Shown here: piece by piece, positions 1 to 10,426 of the stretch
Numbering within the stretch: position 1 is the first letter of the stretch
How the letters are laid out: each line of letters starts with the position of its first letter
DNA from: Ephemerocybe angulata
Taxonomy: Eukaryota > Basidiomycota > Agaricomycetes > Agaricales > Psathyrellaceae
NCBI GenBank assembly: GCA_013368325.1
Contig: JAACJK010000165.1
Location: forward strand, 372,001 to 436,000
Direction: 5' to 3'
DNA length: 64,000 bases
Position numbers and translations under genes: made by a program
The notes under the pieces: generated by a model
The model's database searches: none
What the model was told of the DNA's origin: nothing
Seen by the model: the letters and a program-made list of their open reading frames with translations, nothing else

Positions 1-124
1 GCGCCCCGGACGACCATCATACGGCTCTCGAGTCAGATGGCCGAGCCCCTTCTCACTATATATCACGAAGAGATTGCGCGCAACTGCCCGCAACAAGTCT
101 TCATCCCCTGTTTACCCCACAGCC

Positions 125-2193
125 ATGACTAGTTTGGGGCCCCTAATCGTTACAGAAAAACCCGGGCACGGAAAAGACGTGAATTGGGTTCCTCCACCCA
201 AGCCCGGCGAGTATCGAGCGCTCTTTCCTAATGCACTTGTAGAAACTGGCTATGAAGGCGGTAGGTAAGTACATACCATGGTCTCGATTGCGGATATCAG
301 GTAGCTGACCTTGGACATCTCTAGCCTGGCGCTAATCACTCTGCGAGAATTGACGATGCTGAGGTTCATGAACGCCGTGACGGACAAGCCTGGCTGGACA
401 GACAAGGTAATGGCATCCTGATACACCCAGAACACGATGCACTTGACTTACTAGCTTACTCACAGGTTTTCGATGAAGAAATCATCAAGAGATGGAAGGG
501 CGAGACAGTCCTTAAAGAGTCATCCCTTGAAGAGGAGATGACGGAAGCTATGTTCAATTATTGCATCAAGGAACTACAGCACCGCGCAGAGAACTTCGAC
601 GATTCTCCACGAGGTGCTATCCAGGTTTTCCCTGGGGACGTACAGAAATCAGACACTGCAATCTCAGAGGAGACAAGGCTCTCACTTCTGAGATGCGTTC
701 GGCCCCTCGAGGACGTCCCAGAGCACAAGAAAGACTGGCACCCGGGCTCCAACGGCAAGGTGCTCGACCTTGTACACCCCAGCCTATTCCCTTTGATCTA
801 TGGTACGAGCAGGATCTTGCCTGTTGGAGCCGCAGCCACGACTCTAGAGGATTGCGCTCAGCACTGTGGCGAAGGCGAAGTAATCCCAGTCCCGAGTCTC
901 CCTCAATTACCCCCGCGAAACGGATGGCGGATGTACCAGCCCGCGGACCCGATTCCCTACAGCACGGATTTCCAATGGCTCCCTTGCGAAGTCGATATCT
1001 CAGGCGAGAAACCAAGGTGGGTTGCATTCTCTCTCCCTTCGTCCCCCACGTCAATGTCACTGAGACCTGCCAGAATCCTAACCTATATCAACAATTTGCA
1101 CCCCAAGCACCACCCTGATCTTTACACGGTAGTCGAGGACGTGATTGCGGCAGCTATACCCCTATGGGAGCTCACCCTTGCTCCTCTCCAGTCTGACAGT
1201 GGATCTTCCATCCCACGACGCATCCCGTACACCGCCGCGGAGTACGACCCAGATCCAGCAAATGATACCCCTCATCCCAAGCAAGAGGAGGACGAGGACG
1301 AAGATGTATACAACGCCCGCTGTGAAGCCTGGAGCCAGTGGTGTAAGGATACCAGGGAAGTCGTTCTCCCTGAGCCTGGAAAGTTCGAACCACTAGAAGA
1401 GCCAGATACGCTGAGTCTGAAGGAGCTGTGCGCTGAGCGACCGCTTCAGGTCATTGTGAAGCTGGCTAACATCGAGCTGACGCCTGAAAAGCCAGAGTAT
1501 GAGGGTGGTAGCTGGCATGTCGAGGGAAAGTTGGTGAGCAACTTGCTTCTCATTGCATGCTTGTAGCTCATATTCCTGATATGTCAATGATAGAACGAAA
1601 CCATCTGCGCCAGCGCAATCTACTACTACTCGTGCGAGAACATCTCGCCGTCGAGCCTCTCCTTCCGGCAACAGTCCCTCCGCCCTGACTATATGGACAT
1701 AGGCTACGAGCAGGACTACCACGAATGGCTCCCTGAAGTCTTCGGGATCGAAACGGAGACGGACTCCATCCAAGTACTCGGGAGTGTCGATACAAGGGAA
1801 GGTAGGATAATCACCTTCCCCAACATCCTCCAACACCAGGTCCAGCCATTCAAACTCGAAGACCCAACCAAACCTGGGCACAGGAAGATCATGGCGCTCT
1901 TCCTCGTGGACCCTCACACCAGCGTGATAAGTACGGCCGACGTTCCACCGCAGAGGCTCGATTGGTGGGCGGAAGAAGTCTCGTCGAAGGAAAGGGACGT
2001 TCGGAACGCGGATGCCCTGACGAAGCTGCCGAATGAACTGAAGGAGAGGATATTCGCTGGCGTCGAGGACTTCCCTATCGATATGGAGAAGGCGAAGGAG
2101 CACAGGGAGCAGCTAATGGCCGAGCGAAAGTCGTATGTCCTCGCCCATCAGAGGCAATTTGCCGCAACATCGATCTCGCTCTGCGAGCACTGA
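125..2193 (+). CDS. DUF4246 family protein, four exons
   Basis: The exons I infer are 125-264, 325-406, 466-1533 and 1594-2193, with three introns of about 60 bp having GT-AG ends. They give a 629-residue protein in one frame. The protein matches what I know of the fungal DUF4246 family: an N-terminal stretch with LRELTMLRFMN and a following FDEEI, a central LDLVHPSLFPLIYG, then YINNLHP, VIVKLANIELTPEKPEY, GGSWHVEG and, in the last exon, FPNILQHQVQPF and KIMALFLVDPH. The spaced WHVEG, QHQV and HRK residues resemble the metal and co-substrate pattern of 2-oxoglutarate/Fe(II) oxygenases, but that is my inference; the family has no function I can name with certainty. An upstream in-frame ATG lies at 74; I chose 125 because the extra 17 residues look unconserved. 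The gene is intact and is the only clearly non-mobile, non-repeated gene here. Confidence 0.85.
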
Positions 2194-2599
2194 TTTATAC
2201 GACTACAATTTATCTGAACCGTGTATACCTATCACTAATTTATGGTCGGGAATTAGGACGATTACCTGAGGGAATCCTTCGAGAAGATGAGTCCTTCAGC
2301 GCTCATCCGGTGTATTGGAGAAGGAGTGGATATCGTATTGAGCACTGGTTGCAATGGGACCCTAGTCTTAGAAGCCCGCCGCCTTACGCCCAGCTTGCAA
2401 CTTTCCTCAGGGAAAGGACTTGTGTAAGAGGACTTCAGGTTTCTATCGGGTTTCTGTTCTCAGTGTATCCAGAGGATACACTGGCATGAGTACCTCGAAC
2501 TTACGTCGGAGGAATTGGAGGATGACTCACGAATACTCTTCCCTCAGTCATGCTATCAATCTCCACCGCCGTCTGCTGCTATAATGAGAAGGTTAGAAT

Positions 2600-3350
2600 G
2601 CAAGAGTGTCGAATGCATCACGGGTAGAGGTGACGGTGAAGGAATCCCAAGGCGTGAGCTGCGCAGCGAGATGCGAGCGTCTGAGAGATCCGTTCGAAGC
2701 GTTGAGCAGGACACTAATGGATGTCGAAGGGGAGGAACAGAGCCGGAGGCCAAACGATTCGCAGGAAAACGGGGCGGTGGGGGATCCCCCGACGATCACA
2801 TTGAGCCTACAGCAAGGGGCGGAAGTTGGGAGCCATCTGTTTGAGAGCGCGCCGACGTTGTGGGTAAAAGTGTGCCCAGGCTGCTGAAGTCTGAGGGCGA
2901 GGGTGCGGTCGAAGCGATGTGGTATAAGGCTAGCCATCCGCACTGGGTTGTTTGGTATAGCAGCCATTCACATGACGGAGGCGGAGGCGAATCTAGGGAC
3001 CCAATGGCGGAGGTGTTGTCCGCGGCTGTTGAGCAGTCCAGTCAAGGCAGAGTAGTAGAGGATTAGCCCAATGGCGCTGAGAGTGAAGGCGTGTGTCGTT
3101 TTCAGTGCCCAGGTATGTGTGCTTTGCGCTTCACCGGGTGCGTGGAGATCCAGAACTTGCGCGAATGTCTCCACGGTCGTCCAATATGACTGAACCGTAG
3201 GGGTAGGAGACTGATATATCCGAACAGCGATGTACATCGGCTGGCCTGGAAGGGCAGCCACAGTGGTGAGGTTTCGCAGATTGGAGGCCTGGGATGGCCG
3301 GAGGAGATGAAGTACGAGTTCGGGTTGCTGGCTTTTGCCCGATGTACGCT
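2600..3350. repeat. Decayed repeat module E, copy 1
   Basis: This stretch resembles 40100-40860 in the same orientation. Both copies share blocks such as CGTTGAGCAGG / CATTGAGCAGG, GGGAGCCAT, GAGAGCGCGCC / GAGAGCCCGCC and GGCTAGCCAT in the same order. On the minus strand both read into related frames with 'DRTLAL' motifs, but stops and frameshifts interrupt them, so they look like remnants of one old gene or repeat family. The product is unknown. Confidence 0.5.
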
Positions 3351-3967
3351 GACGGGCCTGCGGGATGTACATATCAGCTGAGTCGTATAGATATCGAGAG
3401 ATTAGACACGCACCGTTGTATGAATGGGGTCACGATGCGTCTGAACTGCGCCCTGCCTGGTGGTTCGATCACTACTCCTCAAGGGTCTCTCTGCTCCTGC
3501 ATGCTGATGTGCACTTTCACTTTCAGGAATCTATAGTTCAGAATTCGGTGTTCAAAAGAAAGCATCGTGATTCCGATTTGAGGTCGCCACAGAGCCTCCA
3601 TCCTCAATCGCCATTGGCTATGTCCTTTTCCGAAGCGGGAACGGAACTGGGAAGCCTCGTTGTGCGCGGAGAGTGTATGGGGGAAGCAGAGGGCATGCAG
3701 AAAGGCTCCCTCCTGCCGTGGTAGTGAAGACAGACACCTGAAGGCGAATGCTAGATTGGGGAGTGCGAGTCGAGGCAATGAAACGGACCAGCTGTCTGTA
3801 CCACGCGCATATGGGCTGGCTCCAGGTCAGAACAGCGGCTGGGTGCTCATATCCACAACATTGCTGGTACTACGATCTAAGAGGCGGGTGGGCGTGGCCA
3901 GCAGCAGAGCGGCAGGAGGTGAGCTGAAACGGGATGGTGGTGGTTAGGAGGAAGAACGGAGAGCCCC

Positions 3968-4067
3968 TGTAGGCCCCTGTCACCGTTCGGCTACTGCCTC
4001 CGACCGAGCTCGGCGCTTGATTCCGAACCACCATGTTGTCGACAACAAGGACGATATCGACGGCCCA
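3968..4067 (+). promoter_or_regulatory. Recurring promoter/start block, copy 1 (degenerate)
   Basis: A degenerate GGCCCCTRTCNCCGGT-like block is followed by an ATG at 4033 whose next 30 bases closely match those after the ATG at 36610 (GTCGACA, then AGGACGA, then ATCGACGG). Four other copies exist near 36549, 39784, 42015 and 62786. It looks like the start region of an unknown gene family; the frame after 4033 does not look like a protein. Confidence 0.4.
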
Positions 4068-5642
4068 CCTCGCTAGTCCTCCTCAAGTCCTCGCCGTGTC
4101 TGAGCTACTCATTCTCATATATCCTCATCCAGTCTCAAGGCCTTGCGCGATCTTCTTGTACTTCACTTCAAAACCCGACCAACGTTGAAGAAGGAGCAAT
4201 TACCGGGAAGGATTTCGACTCTCCCGAGGGGTAACTTCCATATCGTCCGCTTCCATGGTCCTCGCTGTAAATGATTGTCAGAACGGGATTTGGGCTGTAG
4301 CTGGGTCACCCTTAAGCGATGATTTTCCGTAAGTAATTCACTGGCCAGGGACAATGAATATGTATCCTAACAGCTTGGAACATTTATGCGATAGCCCGGT
4401 CCTGACCAGGAGTAAGTAAGGACGAAGTGTCAATCCGCAGGAGCTAAGCCCGAGCCTCGAGGACTGACGAAGCGTGTATACCACTTTCATTGGTGGCACT
4501 GCTGCGCCCTGCAATCTCGACGCTGTCCCTCAAGATCCCGTCTCAATCCGCAGAATAAACAATGAATTGAACTCGGACACGCTTTACGGGTGAGGCTCGG
4601 CGTGCTACAGAAGGCTCGCTCTCTCTGAATGCGACCGGGGGAAGGACTGACCTGGCGGCGCAGCGGAGAACGATGGATTCCTACAGCCTTCAAGTTTCGC
4701 CTATGAGAAAGATAACTCTGAGCGCTGGGTAGGACGAGTCCTGGAGTCTGCGGTAGAGGATGCATCCACAGCGTTTGGCGTATCGGAACGTCTTAATTGG
4801 TGAGTTCTCCTGCTCCTGCTCCCTTCCGTCACTTTCCTCCTTCTCCCTTCGCACTGTACCTTTGAATTTGTGGTTCCGGACCTAGGGACTATTATTACGG
4901 ACTATGCTTCATGTCTGCCGCAGGGGCGCTGCGCGATGGTGGAAGCGCGAGGCTGGGACACGACCTGCTGGCGTCTGATTTAGGCGCCCATCGTGACGAT
5001 GGGTCTCTTGTCAATCTATTGCGCTAGTTTACATCACACACGGTTCCTCAGTCATTTACTCGACAGTTTATTGGTTCCTTCTCTATAGATTCTTCGCTTT
5101 TACCAATACTGACTCAAAATATCGGTTTAGACGGCGACTGGCTGCAGAGCCCCATGCTCTCGTCCTTCACAATCCTCTTCTCCGGTCAGACCACCTAAGT
5201 ACACGGTATGATTAACTGTATATATTCATTCCTACTGATTACTCCCTGTCCCACTAAAGTTATTAAAAAGATCCCCTGGCCGCTCTTTGCGCGATTGTCT
5301 GTCTGAGCTATGGTAGTGGTGAGGAACTGCTCGGCGGACTCCAGAGAAACGTGCCAGGAGTATGTTTGTTATGACGGGTCTTTCATTTGGCGGTCATTCG
5401 TGCCACAATTCGGAGGTTGCCTGACCCTTTGCGCGAGGCAGCTTAACGAATGGCCTCCTTCCGAATGCGCACATCACTCGGCGTCATTCGCCCTGCCAAG
5501 GGGCTTCATATGTTTTGGAGGACGCCTGGTACGCACGAGGACTTCTCCGGCTTGCATCCATATATCATAGGGACGCTCAGTTCGCTCCGGATGACCCACT
5601 CTTCTTCATCTCCCCCCGTTCTCATCTCGCGAATCGTCCACC

Positions 5643-8600
5643 ATGTGCCTTATCCCAGCGAATCCTGACATCGCGGGCATCGGAGTTCGTATTGCGATCT
5701 ACGCCCAGAACCTTCTCTGCTTCTTCCCAGCTTTCTGGGCACTCGTCGACGGCAAAGTGACCGAAACCGAATTGGAATCAGCCGAGACCCAGGCAACAAC
5801 CAACCTCGTCCTCGCATTCGCCATCCTTATCTCCTCCATGGTTCAGGCCACGACATTGGGATTGACTAGCTACCACGCCAGCATCGTCCTTAATATGTCG
5901 TGGATGAATAACACGAACGCATTCATCTACTTCCTGCTCTACGTCCAACACAAGAGTCAATCTATCTCGGGTTCCGGACACGTCGTGGAGCCCACCTTCC
6001 GTGCATGGGCGAGGCATATCAGATGCTCGTTCCTTCCCGGTACGCACCGTGCATGTAGTTCCATCGATTTTGTCTGACGAGGCTGTCTACATTAGGAACA
6101 AACACAGGGCAGGTAAACCATACCTCGGGTGAGGAATCCGGGCAGTCTGGCGGGCCCTCTGTGCAGGCCGCTGACAACGAGACTGGGATGCGTGAGTCAA
6201 AGCATCCTAAACCGTTCTTGTCGCCCTGAAACTGACCTCTCGATTATATCCCCAGACCGAGATGATACCCCAAGACTTGAGAACCAGGATGCACCAAGTG
6301 CTCCCCCCAATGAGGAGGTGGGAAATGGACGTCAAAAGGGTGGGTCACATATCTATCAAACTCTTTCACCTAGCTCATCAAGTGTATCAGAGGACATTCT
6401 AGATGCACGCATGGCTGCTAAGAATCTCGTCAAGCGCTACGTCTTGCCCTTGGGTTCACTACATCTGAGCCTTATGGCCGCGCTAGGACTGTGGCTTTGG
6501 AGCGACGTTCACGGTTTCGGGAACATGCGGGACACAGCGAACAACTGCGCAGCGGAGCATGCCCTCATATCGATTCTTGGTAGCCATATTCCATTTGCAT
6601 CGGGGGCCCTGCGGATCGTCTCCTTTGTCATCTACAGTCTATTTCTTGTTCCAGGGCTCAACCTCCTCCTTCCCATTGTGGTGTTTCTTGGGTTTCACTA
6701 TTGCGCTCGTGGTTTACCTCCAGACATCATGCCGGAGACAGAACGTCTCACATCAATGTCCTCCTGGCGAAAGACCTTGATCCGCCGCCTCCAGGAGTTC
6801 ATTCGGCAGTGGTGGGGTGTGTTGCCGCCTGTTCTCGGTTTGGTCTTCCTGTTGGCCATCAACCTGGTCTTCATCATTGACATCGAGCTCACGCTTAAGC
6901 AGAATGCACACCTCCAGGATCAGGACGAAGCCAAGTGGGGGTTTGGCCAAATCCTGGCAATCCTTTTGCTGTTCATGCCCCTCCGTGATCTTGCCGAGGC
7001 CCTTCTCGCCCGTAAGATGCAAAAAGAAATGAACCTGGGTCTCGAGAGCGCCGTCAACCAAAAGCAATGGGATGCGGTCCTCACCTTTGTTGCAAGGGGG
7101 GCAGACCCCAATATCGATATGCGAGGTGTGTCTCCACTCCATTCAAGACCACGCACGTTATTACGACTAAGCAAGAGACCGGCTTATCAGGAGAAACGAC
7201 CGCAATCCGAGCAGCATACCTTTCTGATAGAGTGGACGTCGTTAAGGCACTATTGGATGCAGGTTCAGATCCAAATATTGAACGTAGGTGCCGAAAACTG
7301 GTCTTGTATACGAAGACTCATCTTCATTTAACAGCCGGCCCAAAGAGGGACACGGAGATCATTCAGAGGGAGAATAAAGCCTGCCTCCAGCTCCTGCGAA
7401 GCTATGAAAATCATTTCCTGGGTTTGTCCTTCCCATAAATCTCACATTTGTCTCACATGACGGTGCTGATGCTTTTACCCATATAGATGGAACATCTGTG
7501 CTGAAGACGATGATTGATGAAAATATTATGCCGGGGCTAAGCTCCTCCTCGCCGCGCCTGGGATCGATGTCAACGCACGAAACACCGATGGGGGGACGCC
7601 CTTGAGTTTTGCGGCCAGTAACGGCCACGAAGCTATTGTCGACCTCCTCCTCGCCGCCCCTGGAATCGACGTCAACGCGGCAGACACCGATGGGAGGACA
7701 CCCTTGAGCTTTGCAGCAGAGCAGGGCCACGAAGCTGTTGTCAAGCTCCTTCTCACCGCGCCTGGGATCGACGTCAACGTGCCAGACGCCCGTGGGACAC
7801 CCTTGGGTTTTGCAGCCGAGAACGGCCATGAAGCTGTTGTCAAGCTCCTTCTCGTCGCGTCCGGAATCGACGTCAACGAGTCAGACAGCGATCGGAGGAC
7901 GCCCTTGAGCCTTGCAGCTGAGAACGGCCATGAAGCCGTTGTCAAGCTCCTTCTTGCCGTGCCTGGGATCGACGTCAACGCACCAGGCACCAATGGGTGG
8001 ACACCCTTGAGTTTTGCGGTTCAGCACGGCCACGAAGTCGTCGAGCTCCTTCTCGCCGCGCCTGGGATCGACGTCAATGCGCCAGCCACCAGCGGGGAGA
8101 CACCCATGATTTTTGCGGCCCTGGACGGCCGCGAAGCTGTTATTAAGCTCCTCCTTGCCGCGCCGGGGATTGACGTCAACGCTACAGACACCGACGGGTG
8201 GACACCCTTGATAGTTGCAGCAATGCATGGCAAGGAAGCTGTTGTCAAGCTCCTTCTCGCCGCGCCTGGGATTGAAGTCAACGCGCCAGACACCAAGGGG
8301 TGGACCCCCTTGATATCTGCGGTCTGGAGTAATGAAAGCGGTGTTGTCAAGCTCCTCCTCGCCGCGCCTGGGATCGACGTGAATGCGGCAGACACCAGTG
8401 GGTGGACGGCCTTGACTTGGGCGGCCTTCCAAGGCGAAGAAGCTATTATCCAGGACCTCTGCACAGTTCCCGAGATTACCGTCGATGTGGCGGACGTCAA
8501 GAGGCAGCTTGAAAATCCACCTGACGACTCCGGGTGGTGGGAGTGTCCTGCATCGAAGGATGAGCAGGACAAGTGTGTGCGGATATTGGAAGAGTTTGTG

Positions 8601-8675
8601 GATTCGAAAGGCGGCGGGGTCCAGGATGGATCAGAAGGAGTCGGACCTAGTGGAGGACAAAGGGACGACCCGTAG
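5643..8675 (+). CDS. Ankyrin gene A: seven-transmembrane ankyrin-repeat protein
   Basis: Exons read as 5643-6039, 6108-6191, 6256-7125, 7176-7283, 7335-7421 and 7487-8675. The N-terminal half has about seven hydrophobic helices: three in exon 1 (including IAIYAQNLLCFFPAFWAL) and four in exon 3 (including LFLVPGLNLLLPIVVFLGF and LGLVFLLAINLVFII). Short ankyrin-like exons follow, then nine nearly identical repeats of about 35 residues with the core KLLLAAPGIDVNA and TPLSFAA. The C-terminus (ADVKRQL, then DEQDKCVRILEEF) is shared with genes B and C. This predicts a membrane protein with a large cytoplasmic ankyrin domain, role unknown. Between 7487 and about 7538 the frame does not join the ankyrin frame: one base is missing or extra near 7519-7536. 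Genes B and C have an extra intron there, so the gene may be frameshifted or the splice model incomplete. Confidence 0.75.
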
Positions 8676-8739
8676 GCGAGGTGTATTATTAAGTTCGGAC
8701 TGTAACACCCGTCTCTATATCTTCCTATCACGACCAATA

Positions 8740-10426
8740 CTGCCGTATGGTCCGCTGTGTTTATTTTATCCCAATTTTCTGTAACCAAAGTTTGACGAAC
8801 CAACTCAGGGATTGTTGTTCACGGCTTCAAGCTCAGCTCCATTTCCCTCCAGCATTACACGTGGAGGTGCTGTCCCGCGCGAAGAATATATACATGCTTC
8901 GTGGCGCCCATTGCCCAACTTAAATGATATGATCCACCCCTACGCGTACGGCCTACCACAGCTTAACAGCCTCAGTCATCCATCTGTGCGCTTGTTTACC
9001 CTCTGACATACAGTTCAGGTACGATCCAAAGGCATGGGACGTGGAATCTCGCTGAATGGACGGTAAAGCTCGACGGGCGCTTAAATGAGCAGCACCAAGA
9101 ATATGCGTAATAAAGAACAACAAGCGAAGAAATAGGCGTAAATCTACTACGTAACCATGCACGAATGGGAGGGCAATACCCTTGTACGTCTCGCAGATAT
9201 ACTAAAATACCAGCCTTGTAATGTCTTTCTGGTCCGAGAGCTGCGTGCAGCACCTATCTTCGCCCGCCCAATTTCACAATAGAGAGTTTCTGTCTCCACC
9301 AAGAGTTTTTGTTGCCCTAAACAAAACTTATGTGGTTAGGTCAATTCTGCTTGGACCTGAAGCGAGATAGCTACTCCTACCTTGAAGCATGAACTCTCGA
9401 AACAACGCGATGCTATGTTCACGAGTGCAGCTGCAGACTCCGGGGGATCTAAAGGATTGTTGGCCCTCGAATGGGAGTGTGGATAGGGGTGTCAGTTACA
9501 CCCACCGGCAATACTCGATGGAGTGCATCGAGGACTGAGACGCGCTCCCGGAAGGTGGGCGCTAATACACCCCCGCGCTAATCTCCCGATGCTACAAGAG
9601 CTCCGCAGAAAGCGCGTTGGGACATGTGGAATGTTCAGCCACAGCTTCTTCACCCACCAATCCCCCCCCAGTGGTCCCAACAGCCGTCCATCTATGTTCA
9701 AACGAAGGAGTGGCATGCCGCGCATCTCCTCTCGACACTCGCCTCGTGGTTGCGACAGACCACCCTGCGATCCACACTTCCACCCTCGACTCTGATCTCT
9801 CCGACGCTCCAGAGTACTCGCTATCCGACGACTGCAACACACACACACACTGCAAGCTGTCGGTGCTACGGAAGGCCAGCCTCATGGAGTGGGCGGTCGC
9901 GCTGGCTTGTACCTACCACCCCATCGGCGCGGTACGATTTCCCGGCCTCCCGTACCCTCTTCGCACCCCTGGTGCATCCTCCCTGTGTTCCGCCATGTAC
10001 TTTCCCCGTTTTCCGTGCACTTCCTCTGGTGATTCCCCCCGTCTCCTGTTCGGCTTTGCCTGTTTCCTACATGAATCGTTCCTGGATCGTGACGTGGATG
10101 TGGTGGAGGGGTGAATCCGTGCACGATATCGACTGCGATGGCGAGGTGGTAGAAAATGAGGGCATGAAAACCTGTCGGAAGGTCTTAGGTCTATTTAAGA
10201 CGTTGAGGAGGGCGGCTGTCGGAAGGTCTTAGGTCTATTTAAGACGTTGAGGAGGGCGGCAAAGGTGCGTTGGAGCGGTGAAGGTGCAGAAGAGGCCGTC
10301 ACGGTATGCGCGGTGAGCGCGAGGACTCGGAGAGACATTTTTCAAGGGCGGAGGAGGGGTCGACGATGTCAGCGCCGGGTTCACAGATTCCGGGATGACA
10401 TTTGCAGAGTTGAGGGGAGTACAGAG
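8740..10426. repeat. Segmental module D1 downstream of gene A
   Basis: This stretch is homologous to 34.1-35.7 kb (D2) and 60.4-62.1 kb (D3). Shared blocks in the same order include GGGCGCTTAAA at 9075, AATACCAGCCTTGTAATGTC near 9206, CAATAGAGAGTTTCTGTCTC near 9279, and the purine-poor stretch around 10000. D1 and D3 are the closest pair. Several frames are open on both strands but none is conserved intact between copies. D1 stops abruptly at about 10426 after GAGGGGAGTACAGAGCAG, where sequence of gene B begins; D3 continues past the same point. No function can be assigned. Confidence 0.7.

Larger units (their letters stand above)
2194..5642. other. Gene-poor stretch between the DUF4246 gene and ankyrin gene A
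   Basis: No convincing gene is seen. Only short overlapping frames on both strands occur. Part of it (about 2600-3350) is a decayed repeat shared with 40.1-40.9 kb, and 3968-4067 holds a copy of a promoter/start block also seen at 36.5, 39.8, 42.0 and 62.8 kb. The last part before 5643 is pyrimidine-rich and is probably the promoter and leader of gene A. Confidence 0.5.

Noticed and set aside
558..1118. Long open frames on both strands overlapping the DUF4246 gene
   Set aside because: They are shadows of the conserved exon; their sequences are low in recognisable motifs and break at the splice junctions.
6353..6395. Additional intron in gene A
   Set aside because: GT-AG ends exist, but the frame is open through the stretch and splicing it would not keep frame.
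7359..8803. Long minus-strand frames opposite the ankyrin repeats
   Set aside because: They only mirror the repetitive plus-strand codons; the plus-strand product is a clear ankyrin protein.
9492..10232. Protein genes inside module D1
   Set aside because: Open frames are long on both strands but are not preserved in D2 and D3, which differ by frameshifts.
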